Shown here: piece after piece, positions 37,691 to 47,237 of the stretch
How positions within the stretch are numbered: the stretch's first letter is position 1
Layout of the letters: each line of letters begins with the position of its first letter
Assembly (NCBI RefSeq): GCF_032051675.1
Contig: NZ_CP116968.1
Location: 1,550,001-1,614,000 of the forward strand
Origin: Candidatus Nitrospira neomarina
GTDB lineage: Bacteria > Nitrospirota > Nitrospiria > Nitrospirales > UBA8639
DNA length: 64,000 nt
Direction: 5' to 3'
Program-made: the position numbers and the translations under genes
The notes under the pieces: generated by a model
Told to the model about the DNA's origin: nothing
Database searches by the model: none
What the model saw: the letters and a program-made list of their open reading frames with translations, nothing else

Positions 37691-39031
37691 TCATCGCCCT
37701 GATAATTGCGCAACACACTCCTCATGCAAGGCCCTCACTTCATGTCTTGTGGGTCCCAGGAATACTATATTACAGCACATTTGTCGTTGGCAGAATCCAT
37801 AGGGGATCATCCCGCGGCCAGTGCGAGGATTGAACAGCCCTGCGTCAAACACATGGCGAAACTCTGAAAAAGACACGGTCTGAATTCTGGCAAGCATAGA
37901 AAAAAAAGCGCCAATCACCGGGAAACCGCTGTCCCTTTGACGCACGTTGAGATGCGCCATCAAAAAAGTTGGATAGACGGAACCATTCGACCTGGCGTTA
38001 ATCTCTGCAAAAAACCACCGTCTTCTTCCGTTCCGGATATCCGCATGTTCCACAAAATCAAACCCGGCCAACCCTGTGAAGCCATCCTCCTGCAGCCATC
38101 GTCCCAATGCTTCAGCAGCCCGACTCATGTCATTCAGCATCTGTGCTCCGGAGGGAAAGACATTTCCGATATGTCCCAGATGAAGGTTCAAGCGCTGATC
38201 GGATATTCCGACCACGGTCACCGCCCCCCCATCAGGCTGGACATTGACAAGAATATTAGGGGAGAACGCGACCTCATACAATACCTGCACGAGATAGCCC
38301 GGTGATAAGGGCCTTTGAGAGATGAGCTCCATTGCCTGTCGCTCGCTTTCGGTATTATCCTCGATAAGAAAGATACCGGACCCGCTCCGTCCTTCGGCGG
38401 ATCGAATAATCACCCGGCCGGTCTCAGAAATGTAACGACGAATTGCCGATCGAAGCATCGTCACATTCTTGGCTTGGCCATCAGACGGCTCAATGATTTC
38501 GCCCCGAGCAACCGGAATACCAAGTTCCTGAGCCTTTCGATACGCCACGTGTTTGAGATTCGCCGCCTCCGTCACCTCAGGATTGCCACCCATGAACTTC
38601 ACGGTCCTGCCAAGGATGGTCTCCAACGCTTGGGCCATCACATACCCCTTCTGCGACACGGCATCCGGATTCAGAACGACCTGATTTTGGGGTGAGATTC
38701 GCTCACAAATTCTGTGTAAGGAGTCGACAGAGGGGCAGAAGAGATCATTGTCGAGGCATTCGCCAAAGACAGGGCCTGATTCAAGTTCAATGATATTACC
38801 CAGTTCCGGCCCGACACCCAACTCGTGCAGAAATCCCAAATAGGACAGGTCAACCTTTCCTGTCAAACAGACCACATCGTGCGGCCTGGCCATGACGAGC
38901 GCGCGCTGGTCGTAGCCACGGACATTGGGAGGACGCATCTCTAGGGGAATATTCTTTGAAAGTGCGACCGGATCATGCACAAAAATGTGCGTCACATCAG
39001 ACCCGCCGAGGGTGGAAATAATGGGTGTCAT
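37691..39031 (-). CDS. ATP-grasp domain protein
   Basis: Probable ATP-grasp ligase of 446 residues. An N-terminal pre-ATP-grasp part (to about 150) is followed by lid and nucleotide-binding elements (RKAQELGIPVARGEI, RVIIRSAEGRSGSGIFLIED), and the metal site late in the fold reads FFAEINARSNGS. Such enzymes join a carboxylate to an amine or thiol using ATP. The substrate cannot be read; loose resemblance to peptide-ligase proteins of the PGM1 type was considered. Its start overlaps the stop of the SGNH hydrolase gene upstream by four bases, so the two are co-translated and probably act on the same compound. Confidence 0.72.
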   Translation of the reverse strand: MTPIISTLGGSDVTHIFVHDPVALSKNIPLEMRPPNVRGYDQRALVMARPHDVVCLTGKVDLSYLGFLHELGVGPELGNIIELESGPVFGECLDNDLFCPSVDSLHRICERISPQNQVVLNPDAVSQKGYVMAQALETILGRTVKFMGGNPEVTEAANLKHVAYRKAQELGIPVARGEIIEPSDGQAKNVTMLRSAIRRYISETGRVIIRSAEGRSGSGIFLIEDNTESERQAMELISQRPLSPGYLVQVLYEVAFSPNILVNVQPDGGAVTVVGISDQRLNLHLGHIGNVFPSGAQMLNDMSRAAEALGRWLQEDGFTGLAGFDFVEHADIRNGRRRWFFAEINARSNGSVYPTFLMAHLNVRQRDSGFPVIGAFFSMLARIQTVSFSEFRHVFDAGLFNPRTGRGMIPYGFCQRQMCCNIVFLGPTRHEVRALHEECVAQLSGR

Positions 39032-40233
39032 TCCGCCTGTATGTCTTTCGCCGAAACTGTCGATTCCACCATCCGGCAGATCCTTTCGGACATCAGCTTC
39101 CCTGCAAGCCGGTGACCGGCGGCGTTCCAGTGGCCCTTCCCCAATTCACTGTTCTGAAATCCATGCAGGAACACATTATGCTGTTCAGCATAAGTGGCGA
39201 GAGGTTCTGCCAGGCTCAATAACTCGGTATCTTCCCGTTTCGCCAAAGCCTGGATGCGACGATCAGGATACAAAAGATCCGGTACGCCAAGTTGACGGGC
39301 CAATGCCTGTCGATGTTGCACGTCGGGATGAACCTGGTCGGGATTCGAAAGGCTCACAAGAAGGAACCGGCGTCCCCCCTCTTCTACCTCACGCTTCATT
39401 TGCACGATCAATCGTTCGGTAATCTTCCAGGCATGTTCCCAGGATGGGTCCGGCTGGTCGAGATAGACCAGTAGATCGAGGCGAAGAGCGGGATCTTCCC
39501 AGTCCTTCATCTGCTGTTGCTGGGCCATTTCCTCCAGAAAGGATTTGAGTTTGTATTTGGCGTGGCGAAACACCTGTAGGACGCGGGAGACTTCAAAGGC
39601 TTCGGCACTCAGCGGAAATTGTTGAAGCCGAAACTCCATCGTGTGATGGAAGGAATTGTCGAGGACCAGGCGCCCGCCGCTCATGATGAAATAGGGGATA
39701 TTGTTTTTCCCGTATAGTGCTCTCAGGTTCCCACGAATATCGTTCTCTGTATACAAGGCCAGCAGGACGAGATCCGGATCATAGAGAGAAGCTTTATGAC
39801 GCAGCACCAGTAATTCCTGGGCTGTACTGAAGCCGGACACACCGAAATTTATGGCTTCTACCTGACGCCCGGCGAGGGAGGGACAATCTGACAACTCGTG
39901 TTCAAGCCTGGCCGCATAGATCTGCTCGGCCGGAACCTGCATCGCCTCCGTGAAGGAATCGCCCAGAAGCGCAATCCGGAAGGTCCCCAGAGGCTTCTCC
40001 AGAGTGTGCTCACGGTCGCGCAGCCCCATACTATTGATCCGAATGTAGGCTTCACCTTCATTAGAATAAAGACCTTCAGCCCCCGGTTTATGAGCATAGC
40101 CGGTCAGGTCGTCAGCTATAAAGAAAGAGGGGTAGGAAATTCCGAAAAGGAAAAGACCGATTTCAACGAGGACAAAGGCAATTCCACATCCCATGAAGAC
40201 TAATGCGAGGTTTGCTGCCCACTTCCTTACCAC
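39028..40233 (-). CDS. membrane-anchored SGNH/GDSL hydrolase-like protein
   Basis: A 401-residue protein with one N-terminal membrane helix (about 8-32) and an SGNH-type esterase fold outside. Block I is ALLGDSFTEAMQV with the likely catalytic Ser, block II contains NFGVSGFSTAQE, block III has TENDIRGN, and the C-terminal block reads GHWNAAGH with His. This resembles O-acyltransferase or esterase domains acting on polysaccharides or lipids at the cell surface. It is coupled to the ATP-grasp gene. Confidence 0.75.
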   Translation of the reverse strand: MVRKWAANLALVFMGCGIAFVLVEIGLFLFGISYPSFFIADDLTGYAHKPGAEGLYSNEGEAYIRINSMGLRDREHTLEKPLGTFRIALLGDSFTEAMQVPAEQIYAARLEHELSDCPSLAGRQVEAINFGVSGFSTAQELLVLRHKASLYDPDLVLLALYTENDIRGNLRALYGKNNIPYFIMSGGRLVLDNSFHHTMEFRLQQFPLSAEAFEVSRVLQVFRHAKYKLKSFLEEMAQQQQMKDWEDPALRLDLLVYLDQPDPSWEHAWKITERLIVQMKREVEEGGRRFLLVSLSNPDQVHPDVQHRQALARQLGVPDLLYPDRRIQALAKREDTELLSLAEPLATYAEQHNVFLHGFQNSELGKGHWNAAGHRLAGKLMSERICRMVESTVSAKDIQAE

Positions 40234-40316
40234 CCGCTCTCATCCCCCTCATTTTTCCCTATCATCATACAAAACCGACCTTCTAAAACAAGGGCAACAT
40301 TCCCCATAACTGCACT

Positions 40317-40562
40317 CTACCCGTACCGGAGTTTCAGGACAAAAATCCAACCAGCCAGAAACAGGGTCACCATATTGGCGATGACTAACGGCCAATCATG
40401 ATTGATCAAGCCATAGACGCTCCAGAGCATCAAGCCCGAAGTTAAGATCGAATACATACTCAGGGAAAGATCTTTGGCATGTTTAGTTTTCACAATTTGA
40501 ATCGCCTGGGGAAGAAACGACGAGGTCGTGCAGGCTCCCGCGACAGATCCCATAACCGTCAC
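40317..40562 (-). CDS. SemiSWEET/PQ-loop sugar transporter
   Basis: A three-helix membrane protein of 81 residues. The PQ motif occurs in SFLPQAIQIVKTKHAKDLS at the end of helix 1, the diagnostic feature of SemiSWEET. Such proteins dimerise to form a sugar channel. The frame begins with GTG directly after an in-frame TGA; an ATG three codons on is an alternative. A GAGGAGG lies 14 bases before the GTG and better suits an ATG-GAT-TGA mini frame just upstream. Confidence 0.85.
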   Translation of the reverse strand: MTVMGSVAGACTTSSFLPQAIQIVKTKHAKDLSLSMYSILTSGLMLWSVYGLINHDWPLVIANMVTLFLAGWIFVLKLRYG

Positions 40563-40828
40563 TCAATCCATGTGGCCTCCTCTGTGATGTTTCCCATTAG
40601 CCGATGCGGGTTGTTCAGTGAAGCACTCGGGTTAAATTACCCAAACGTGCCATATACCGACCGGCTTCCCGCAAAAATCCTCTACAGATTATTGACATAG
40701 AAAACCCTTCTTTCAGCTGCCCCTCAGTTTCGTTGCGGTTCATGGGGAACGTTGAATCGCCGGAAGAAAATGCCGTATGGTGTGTAGCGATCTTTTACAA
40801 ATCTCCAAACGAAGGGATTCTCAATCCA

Positions 40829-41164
40829 ATGACCTTGCAAGCCCATGCGGAAGCATTGTATGCAGGCATTCGATCATTATTGGGACAGCATGACGCAAAC
40901 CAGGTTCAAGCGAAACTGGAACATGACCTGTGCCATGTGGTTCCAACCTGGAACCACACCACACCTGCCTGTCCCGGATGGTATTGGTTTAAAGCGCCGG
41001 GCGTCAGTGAACCACAACTGTTGCATGTGACACATGGCCGGATTGATACCAAACTCATGGCCGATCTTGGTCCGCCGAATAATCTGGTGGATGTTCAGCG
41101 CATTAAAGGCCAATGGGCGGGGCCCCTTCTTCCCCCAACCCAAGTGGGAATAGGGGCTTGTTGA
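40829..41164 (+). CDS. hypothetical protein with WYWFK...GPLLPP motif
   Basis: A 111-residue soluble protein of unknown role. The C-terminal half reads PGWYWFKAPG, then VDVQRIKGQWAGPLLPP, a pattern seen in short proteins of phage and bacteria that describe a small beta fold. The N-terminal part is helical. The frame extends upstream to an ATG at 40733 (143 residues), but the extra part has no recognisable pattern; neither ATG has a strong ribosome site. It is isolated on the plus strand among minus-strand genes. Confidence 0.5.
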   Translation: MTLQAHAEALYAGIRSLLGQHDANQVQAKLEHDLCHVVPTWNHTTPACPGWYWFKAPGVSEPQLLHVTHGRIDTKLMADLGPPNNLVDVQRIKGQWAGPLLPPTQVGIGAC

Positions 41165-41311
41165 ACGCGATCCGGTGTGCTCCGGATTGCTCCGTAAGGA
41201 AATGCTGAGGGGTGAAACTGGTGGAACTCGAGAACGATGCAACAGTCTCTCAGCGTGTCTTCTTTCTTCAGCCAATCCCGACTGTCACGTCCTTTCACTG
41301 ACATCCACTGT

Positions 41312-42403
41312 TCAAAGCTGATTGAAATCCTGATATTTGTGGACGACACTGACCACATCCCGTAATTTCTTCATCTCCGGTGAGTTATCGTAAATCAGCC
41401 ACAGTCGGTCTTGGAGGTTGTTAATGAGTGCGACCGTCGGTCTATGGTGAATGGACCCAACTCCCCACACGACTTCAGTGAGCACAGGAAATTCAATATC
41501 AGAAGAAGACCGAATTTTCGACGTGGCGTTGGTCAGATACGTCAACAGAATCGTCATCACCTCAAGATCCCCTTCGGCTCGTAAAATCCGTCCCAATCCC
41601 TTGGCTGCCGCCGCTCGAATCGAGACCGGTCTGTCCTGGCTTTCGAACAGCTCTTGCAGGTGCGGAACGACCTCGAGTCCAAGACCGGAAATGGCCGCAA
41701 TCGCTTGCTCCGGAGCCTGCCCCTGTTCAACTTCTTTCAGGAGATACGGAAGGGCTTCGGGGTCCGGGAACTGACGGAGCAAATCAAGAATAATCAATTG
41801 ACGGGTTGGGGACGTCTCGGGATTGGTCAGCACGGACACCAGTCGATGGGTTTGCCCCCATTCACTGAGGAGCATAACCGGAAAATCAAACCGTTCAAGT
41901 TCCCTGGTGAGTTGCTCAAAAACAGCCACTCCGGAGTCTACGTCCTGCGCCTCTCGCAGAATATGAGAATCCTGCTCGATTGAGGGATGTACTTCTTTGT
42001 GCCAACTCAGATCCCTCCCCTCAAGAAGATACGATAATTGGCAGGCCGGGCCATGCCAGAGTCGGTCGGGCGTATTGGTCAACTCATTATCTCCGCCAAA
42101 GCGAGCGACGCTTTGTTGGTGTTTACGCTCTTCGCAAATGATGTGGAATTCCACATCATGGGGTTGAGTGGCATCCGTGACCACATGAAATCCCAGCTCT
42201 TCGAATCGCCGCTGAACCACCTGGAGGATAAGCTCGTGCGAGGTGAAACCCTTTTCGGTCAGCGCCAGGGCGGAAACCCGGATGGTTTGAATGCGGGAGA
42301 GCTGTGCTTTTTGTTCAGGTGTGAAAGAGGCGCGGCGGGCCACACTGTCCGTCGGAAAAATAAGCACCAGAAGGATAACGAGATGCACCACTATTCCCAT
42401 CAT
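41312..42403 (-). CDS. exported HEAT-repeat protein
   Basis: A 363-residue exported protein. The ATG at 42403 is preceded by AAGGGAG and followed by a signal peptide (MGIVVHLVILLVLIFPTDSVA). The N-terminal third forms an alpha/beta part with two Cys residues (HIICEE, GPACQLS). The rest shows HEAT-like helical repeats, for example LLRQFPDPEALPYLLKEVEQG and AIAAISGLGLEVVPHLQELF, followed by SIRAAAAKGLGRIL. Such repeats form protein-binding scaffolds. No enzyme motif is present. Confidence 0.72.
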   Translation of the reverse strand: MMGIVVHLVILLVLIFPTDSVARRASFTPEQKAQLSRIQTIRVSALALTEKGFTSHELILQVVQRRFEELGFHVVTDATQPHDVEFHIICEERKHQQSVARFGGDNELTNTPDRLWHGPACQLSYLLEGRDLSWHKEVHPSIEQDSHILREAQDVDSGVAVFEQLTRELERFDFPVMLLSEWGQTHRLVSVLTNPETSPTRQLIILDLLRQFPDPEALPYLLKEVEQGQAPEQAIAAISGLGLEVVPHLQELFESQDRPVSIRAAAAKGLGRILRAEGDLEVMTILLTYLTNATSKIRSSSDIEFPVLTEVVWGVGSIHHRPTVALINNLQDRLWLIYDNSPEMKKLRDVVSVVHKYQDFNQL

Positions 42404-42606
42404 GGCAATCTCCCTTTTGAGCAAGAGTACCAGAGATTAATGGAACCGCAACCCTCTTTTTTGGAGAAAGAGGAATTTTATGAAAAAAGATTAGTTGTTC
42501 TTAAGGGGAATGTGAACCGACATCTCCTCCTCTTACCGCAACCGGGCTGGCGAGCCAAAGATATCCTTCCCGAAGTTGCCGGCCATACACACATAAGCTC
42601 TCGTTA

Positions 42607-43659
42607 CTAGGGGCTGTCTGTTAAGGTTGCCATATCGATGACAAAACGAAAACGGACGTCCCCACTAAGGACCCGTTCATAGGCTTCGTTAATCTGTTGA
42701 ATGGGAATGACCTCCACATCGGAAGTGATCCCATGCTCCCCGCAAAAATTCAGCATTTCCTGCGTCTCACGAATTCCGCCAATCAGGGAACCCACCAGAC
42801 GCCGCCGCCGCATAATAAGCGCAAACGCCTCAACGGAGAGCGGTTCGCTCGGCGCGCCGACCAAAATGTACGTTCCATCAGTTTTAAGCAACCCCAGAAA
42901 GGCATTGAAATCATGGGTACCAGAGACCGTATCCATCACGAAATCAAACTGACGGGCCAAACGCGTCAAGGCCCCTTCCTGCGAAGTCGCGGCAAACCCT
43001 GTCGCCCCAAGACGCTCCGCATCCCCTCGCTTCATGTCCGTGCGGCTCAAGACGGTGACCTCCGCCCCAAATGCCTTACCAAATTTGACGGCCATGTGAC
43101 CGAGCCCCCCGAGCCCGACCACACAAAGTTTATGGCCTTTCCCCACACCCCACTGCCGCAAGGGAGAGTACGTGGTAATTCCGGCACATAACAGCGGGGC
43201 GACACCTGTCGGCGGAAGGGAGTGAGGAATCTTGAGCACATATGATTCATGCACCACGATTTCGCTGGAGTAGCCGCCATAAGTCGGCCGGCCGTCTTTG
43301 TCGAGACCGTTGTAGGTCAGGATCATGCCCGCTTCACAATATTGCTCTACGCCACGGGTACATGAGGAACAGGTGCGACATGAATCGACAAAACATCCGA
43401 CTCCGACCGTCTCTCCTTCACGAAACTTCTTAACACCTGCCCCCACCCTGGTCACCGTCCCGACCACCTCATGCCCCGGGACCAGAGGAAAGATGGATCC
43501 ACCCCATTCGTCTCGCGCCTGATGAATGTCGGAGTGGCAGACTCCGCAATAAAGGATTTTGATCAGAACGTCATTCGACCCGACCGGTCGCCGGTTAACG
43601 CTGAACGGTTCGAGTAAGGCTCCGGCTTGCAACGCGGCATAGGCTTGGGTTGCCCCCAT
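42607..43659 (-). CDS. zinc-dependent NAD(P) alcohol dehydrogenase
   Basis: Medium-chain dehydrogenase of 350 residues in the cinnamyl-alcohol/YahK group. Catalytic zinc ligands lie in GVCHSD and PGHEVVG; structural zinc is held by the CRTCSSCTRGVEQYC loop. The nucleotide fold has GLGGLGHMAVKFG. It reversibly oxidises alcohols to aldehydes in the cytoplasm; YahK-like enzymes act as broad aldehyde reductases. The GATQAYAALQ start is standard. No obvious operon partner. Confidence 0.93.
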   Translation of the reverse strand: MGATQAYAALQAGALLEPFSVNRRPVGSNDVLIKILYCGVCHSDIHQARDEWGGSIFPLVPGHEVVGTVTRVGAGVKKFREGETVGVGCFVDSCRTCSSCTRGVEQYCEAGMILTYNGLDKDGRPTYGGYSSEIVVHESYVLKIPHSLPPTGVAPLLCAGITTYSPLRQWGVGKGHKLCVVGLGGLGHMAVKFGKAFGAEVTVLSRTDMKRGDAERLGATGFAATSQEGALTRLARQFDFVMDTVSGTHDFNAFLGLLKTDGTYILVGAPSEPLSVEAFALIMRRRRLVGSLIGGIRETQEMLNFCGEHGITSDVEVIPIQQINEAYERVLSGDVRFRFVIDMATLTDSP

Positions 43660-43709
43660 CGGTGCGCTCCTTAAATTGAAGAATTCAATCCGGCCATGGG
43701 TGAGAAGTC

Positions 43710-44558
43710 TTATGATGGCTTGTTGAGAAATCTGGGGCGATCCCTGACGGAAATCATTCGCATCAGATCCCTCACAGACAAAATACCCACAATCGCATGA
43801 TTTTCCGTAATCGGCAGATGCCGGATATTTTTTTCGGCCATGAGATCGCTGGCATCATGCACCGTCCGGTTGATATCAATATCGATCAGCGTTTGCGTCA
43901 TCACCGAACCCACTTTGGTCTGCGCAAGATCCTGGTTCTGCGCCATACCTTTGTGGACCAGATCACGCTCCGTGACTATTCCCACCACCTCACCACCCTG
44001 CGTCACCATGAGGGCGCCGATCCGCTTGTCGGTCATACGCTTGGCGACGGTGATGAGGGTCGCTTCCCGATCGATCGATTCAATATCCCGCCGCATCAGC
44101 ACACTGAGAGGCCGATACACATCATCAAGATCCCGAATCGGCCCCTTCTCCGCATACACAAAATGTTTCACCAGATCTCGAACGGATATCAGGCCGACAA
44201 TGGTTTCCCCTTCCGTCACACAAAGATGTCGAATGCCATGCTTCTCCATGAAATGGCTGGCATCCAGCATCAGGCGATCGGAGGGAAGAGAGAGTACCGG
44301 GCTTGCCATAATCTGCCCCACGTTCGTTCCTGCCGCGGTCAGGTCTTGGGCGATCACCCGGCGAAGGAGATCGGTCTCTGAAATAAGCCCGATAATTTTT
44401 GAAGGGTGAGACTCCTGCCCTGCCGGGTAGACCACGAGACTGCCAATCCGTCGTGCCGCCATGAGACTGGCCGCATTCACGACAGAGGTGTCTTCGCTCA
44501 CCCCTTCAAGATCGCGCTGCATATAATGTCCAAGGGTTTCCTTGAAATCGACGCTCAT
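43710..44558 (-). CDS. four-CBS-domain protein
   Basis: Cytoplasmic protein of 282 residues made of four CBS motifs in two Bateman modules. Each unit has the pattern of a helix, then GxxxVxxxG(E)xVGIxSxRDL (for example EGETIVGLISVRDLVKH and GGEVVGIVTERDLVHKG). CBS pairs bind adenine nucleotides and sense energy state. No attached catalytic domain is present, so it is likely a stand-alone sensor acting on a partner. An AAGGGAAGG ribosome site precedes the ATG. Confidence 0.9.
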   Translation of the reverse strand: MSVDFKETLGHYMQRDLEGVSEDTSVVNAASLMAARRIGSLVVYPAGQESHPSKIIGLISETDLLRRVIAQDLTAAGTNVGQIMASPVLSLPSDRLMLDASHFMEKHGIRHLCVTEGETIVGLISVRDLVKHFVYAEKGPIRDLDDVYRPLSVLMRRDIESIDREATLITVAKRMTDKRIGALMVTQGGEVVGIVTERDLVHKGMAQNQDLAQTKVGSVMTQTLIDIDINRTVHDASDLMAEKNIRHLPITENHAIVGILSVRDLMRMISVRDRPRFLNKPS

Positions 44559-44642
44559 AACCTTCCCTTCTTCATCAAGGGGTGAATATCGTCCATCCCG
44601 CTTATTCCCATTCGAGCCTGGTCTCTGGCCTGAACATCCCGA

Positions 44643-45044
44643 TTACGTACGTTCCTGTTCCTGAATAAATTGTCGCGCATTGGTGAGTTCCTCATACAGG
44701 CACAGTTGATTTTTCACTAAGAGATGCTCAATTGCGGCAATCCGGAACATGACTTCAGGGAGCATGATATCGAGGCGTTCGGTGAGAGACTCAACGGTTT
44801 TGGCCATCCCTCCCGGTGCACGAGAGACACCCACGCGTTGAGGCCGCGTGGCTTTTCTGGAGGCAGTCCCCTTTTTTCGAGATGCAGTCCCTTTCTTGGA
44901 GGAAGCGGTCCCTTTCTTCTTGGAGGAGACTGGTCCTTTCTTGGAGGTGGCTGGTCCTTTTTTGCGAGAAGGCGCCTGTTTCTTTGGGGAAGAAGGAGTG
45001 CGTTTGTTAGCTGCTTGACGAATCGACTTCTTTGTTACGGCCAT
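44643..45044 (-). CDS. lysine-rich histone-like repeat protein with helical C-terminus
   Basis: A 133-residue protein. The ATG at 45044 has a GGAGGG ribosome site; an upstream frame to 45086 is rejected. Residues about 15-70 are tandem low-complexity units of the form KKG(T/P)(A/V)(S/T)S, like the C-terminal tails of histone H1-type bacterial proteins (AlgP, HctB), so it should bind DNA. After this come about 55 residues of ordered helix (ESLTERLDIMLPEVMFRIAAIEHLL) that may dimerise. The repeats are visible in the DNA as well, so length could vary between strains. Confidence 0.72.
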   Translation of the reverse strand: MAVTKKSIRQAANKRTPSSPKKQAPSRKKGPATSKKGPVSSKKKGTASSKKGTASRKKGTASRKATRPQRVGVSRAPGGMAKTVESLTERLDIMLPEVMFRIAAIEHLLVKNQLCLYEELTNARQFIQEQERT

Positions 45045-45214
45045 ACTACCCTCCAATTGACCAATAATAAATCTCCCAACGAACAACCGGTCACAGAGAT
45101 TTGCGTCCTTTTGTCCACGAATACACTGAACGACTATACACCACCATGTCAGATTTTTTCGAGCACACGGCTTTCATCGCCAGGTAGAACAGGGCCATGG
45201 ACTGTTCTACCTGG

Positions 45215-45769
45215 TCACTTCAGGATTTTCAACTCTTTCTCGATATTGCCCTTACATTTCTGACAAATCCCATGCGTCAGGGATGGCACAACCTCCCTGC
45301 CAAGAAGATTGAGATAGTTCACCACCTCCTCCAACTCGACCCATCCCTGGTTCGGGAGATGGACTTTCATACACCAACTACAGATCGTCAGAAAGGGCTC
45401 CCCTCTCTGGACATCGGGATCGAGGAACAAAACAGGGTCTCGTGGAACCACACGAATGGGGTGAGTCGAAAACATCAGTTCGTCCTCCTGAAGAGGAGAC
45501 ACCATGAGTTGAAAATACCGGCGACATACCGGGGAATCGCAACGAAACTTGAAAACCGCTGCTTGTTGATACTTCCTCACGGCTTTAAATATGTGGCGGT
45601 ATATCTGCCGGAGTTCCTCCCCTTCGATGAAATCCCAGAGGGACTTTCCAATGACATACGCACGATTCAGATGGCCTCCGGCATTTTGACAGGCAAACTG
45701 TAACCACCCCTCATTGATAAATCGAATGCAATCGGCTTTATCGATGCTATATTGAATCGACGTGTGCAT
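45215..45769 (-). CDS. PAS-like protein with C-terminal CxxC motif
   Basis: Cytoplasmic protein of 184 residues. The N-terminal part resembles a PAS sensor fold (RFINEGWLQFACQNAGG and GKSLWDFIEGEELRQIYRHIF). The C-terminal part has ICSWCMKVHLPNQGW, then about 25 residues on THGICQKCKG, the two-CxxC signature often attached to PAS domains of signalling proteins and likely to bind zinc. No kinase or DNA-binding domain is attached. It could be a stand-alone sensor. Confidence 0.78.
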   Translation of the reverse strand: MHTSIQYSIDKADCIRFINEGWLQFACQNAGGHLNRAYVIGKSLWDFIEGEELRQIYRHIFKAVRKYQQAAVFKFRCDSPVCRRYFQLMVSPLQEDELMFSTHPIRVVPRDPVLFLDPDVQRGEPFLTICSWCMKVHLPNQGWVELEEVVNYLNLLGREVVPSLTHGICQKCKGNIEKELKILK

Positions 45770-46008
45770 GGTGGACCTCCGGGTTGGATGGGGCCTCCCA
45801 CTACAATCGTGAAGGACGGGTCATAATACGCCAAATGGGAAAGCAGTTCAAAATAATCATTAAGGATGAGGCCGGGGCGATTCAGGGCACTCCACACCAG
45901 ACCCATTCCGCCGATTGTGTTCCTTATCTCCTGGAAGAGATTTATTCATTCTTGCTAGAGTGCTGCAATGCTCGGCTGTGGGCGTTATCTATGATGAGGA
46001 GGGGCTGA

Positions 46009-46980
46009 ATGAAATATGTCCATCTGGGTCGATCCGGCTTGAAAGTCAGCCGGTTGTGTCTGGGCACGATGAATTTCGGACCGGAAACCACAGAAGCCGA
46101 CAGTGGAACCATCATGGATACCGCACTGGAGCTCGGCATTAATTTTTTCGATACCGCAAATGTGTATGGCTGGGAAGTGGGGGAAGGCATTACCGAACAG
46201 ATCATCGGTCGTTGGTTTGCGCAGGGGGGCCAACGCCGGGAAAAAGTCGTCCTGGCCACCAAAGTGTTCGGGCGGATGGGAGACTGGCCCAACCAATCCC
46301 GTTTGTCCGCACTCCATATCAAGCGGGCCTGTGAAGCCAGTTTGCGCCGGCTCCAAACCGATTATATCGACCTGTATCAGATGCACCATGTTGACCGGCA
46401 CTCTCCATGGGAGGAAATCTGGCAGGCCATGGAACAGCTCATGCGCGAGGGGAAAATCTTATACGTGGGGAGTAGTAACTTTGCGGGATGGCATCTGGCG
46501 CAAGCGCAGGAAATGGCCAGGCACCGGAATTTCCTGGGACTGGTGGCGGAGCAGAGTTTGTACAACTTAAATGACCGCATGATTGAGCTGGAGGTCATTC
46601 CGGCCTGTGAAGCGTACGGCATTGGCCTCATTCCCTGGAGTCCGGTCGCGCGCGGCCTCCTGGCCGGGGCGCTTGAACCCGCGACCAGCGGACGGCGGGC
46701 CGATGAGGATCTGCGCAAGAACGTGGAAAAATTCCGGCCACGGTTGGAAGCCTACGAATCGCTGTGCCGGGAAGTCGGCGAGGCGCCTGCACATATCGCC
46801 ATGGCATGGCTTCTTCAGCAACCAGCCGTCACGGCACCCATCATTGGCCCCCGAACGCTGGACCAGTTACAGGGCGCCATGCGCACTTTCGACATCACAC
46901 TGTCCAAAGAAGTATTGAAAAAATTGGATACTATCTTCCCCGGACCGGGAGGTCCCGCACCCGAAGCTTACGCCTGGTGA
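46009..46980 (+). CDS. aldo/keto reductase
   Basis: NADPH-dependent oxidoreductase of 323 residues with the (beta/alpha)8 AKR fold. The start is standard (MKYVHLGRSGLKVSRLCLGTMNFG), the catalytic tetrad is visible as Asp and Tyr in FFDTANVYG, Lys in KVVLATKVFG, and His in YQMHHVD. The cofactor region reads PIIGPRTLDQLQ. It is close to the YghZ/general stress AKR group and likely reduces aldehydes. GAGGAGGGG precedes the ATG. Confidence 0.94.
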   Translation: MKYVHLGRSGLKVSRLCLGTMNFGPETTEADSGTIMDTALELGINFFDTANVYGWEVGEGITEQIIGRWFAQGGQRREKVVLATKVFGRMGDWPNQSRLSALHIKRACEASLRRLQTDYIDLYQMHHVDRHSPWEEIWQAMEQLMREGKILYVGSSNFAGWHLAQAQEMARHRNFLGLVAEQSLYNLNDRMIELEVIPACEAYGIGLIPWSPVARGLLAGALEPATSGRRADEDLRKNVEKFRPRLEAYESLCREVGEAPAHIAMAWLLQQPAVTAPIIGPRTLDQLQGAMRTFDITLSKEVLKKLDTIFPGPGGPAPEAYAW

Positions 46981-47237
46981 GACCCCTCACCGGGTGTCAA
47001 ATATTTGCAACTTGTGCATAAAGGGATAAATCATCGACAAAATATTGACGGGTGCGTTGTCCCCACATCGAGCTCACCACCATTCGAATTCCTTTCAACT
47101 CAACAGGTTCACCTCCCCTGAATCACCACCAACCGTTCACGTCATCTTTGGCATACCAGTTGCTCTAAGGAACAGAGAGGAAGTCCACTCACAACCAGGT
47201 GGAGTCGGGCTCAGGGCCTCAAGCCAAGGAGGATGTC

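Noticed and set aside
43797-44409. Two long plus-strand frames over the CBS-domain gene
   Set aside because: Shadows of a well-supported minus-strand gene, with no domain pattern or ribosome site.
44860-44985. CRISPR-like regular repeats
   Set aside because: The spacing comes from lysine-rich codon repeats within a gene; there are no unique spacers. No CRISPR array or cas gene was found anywhere in the window.
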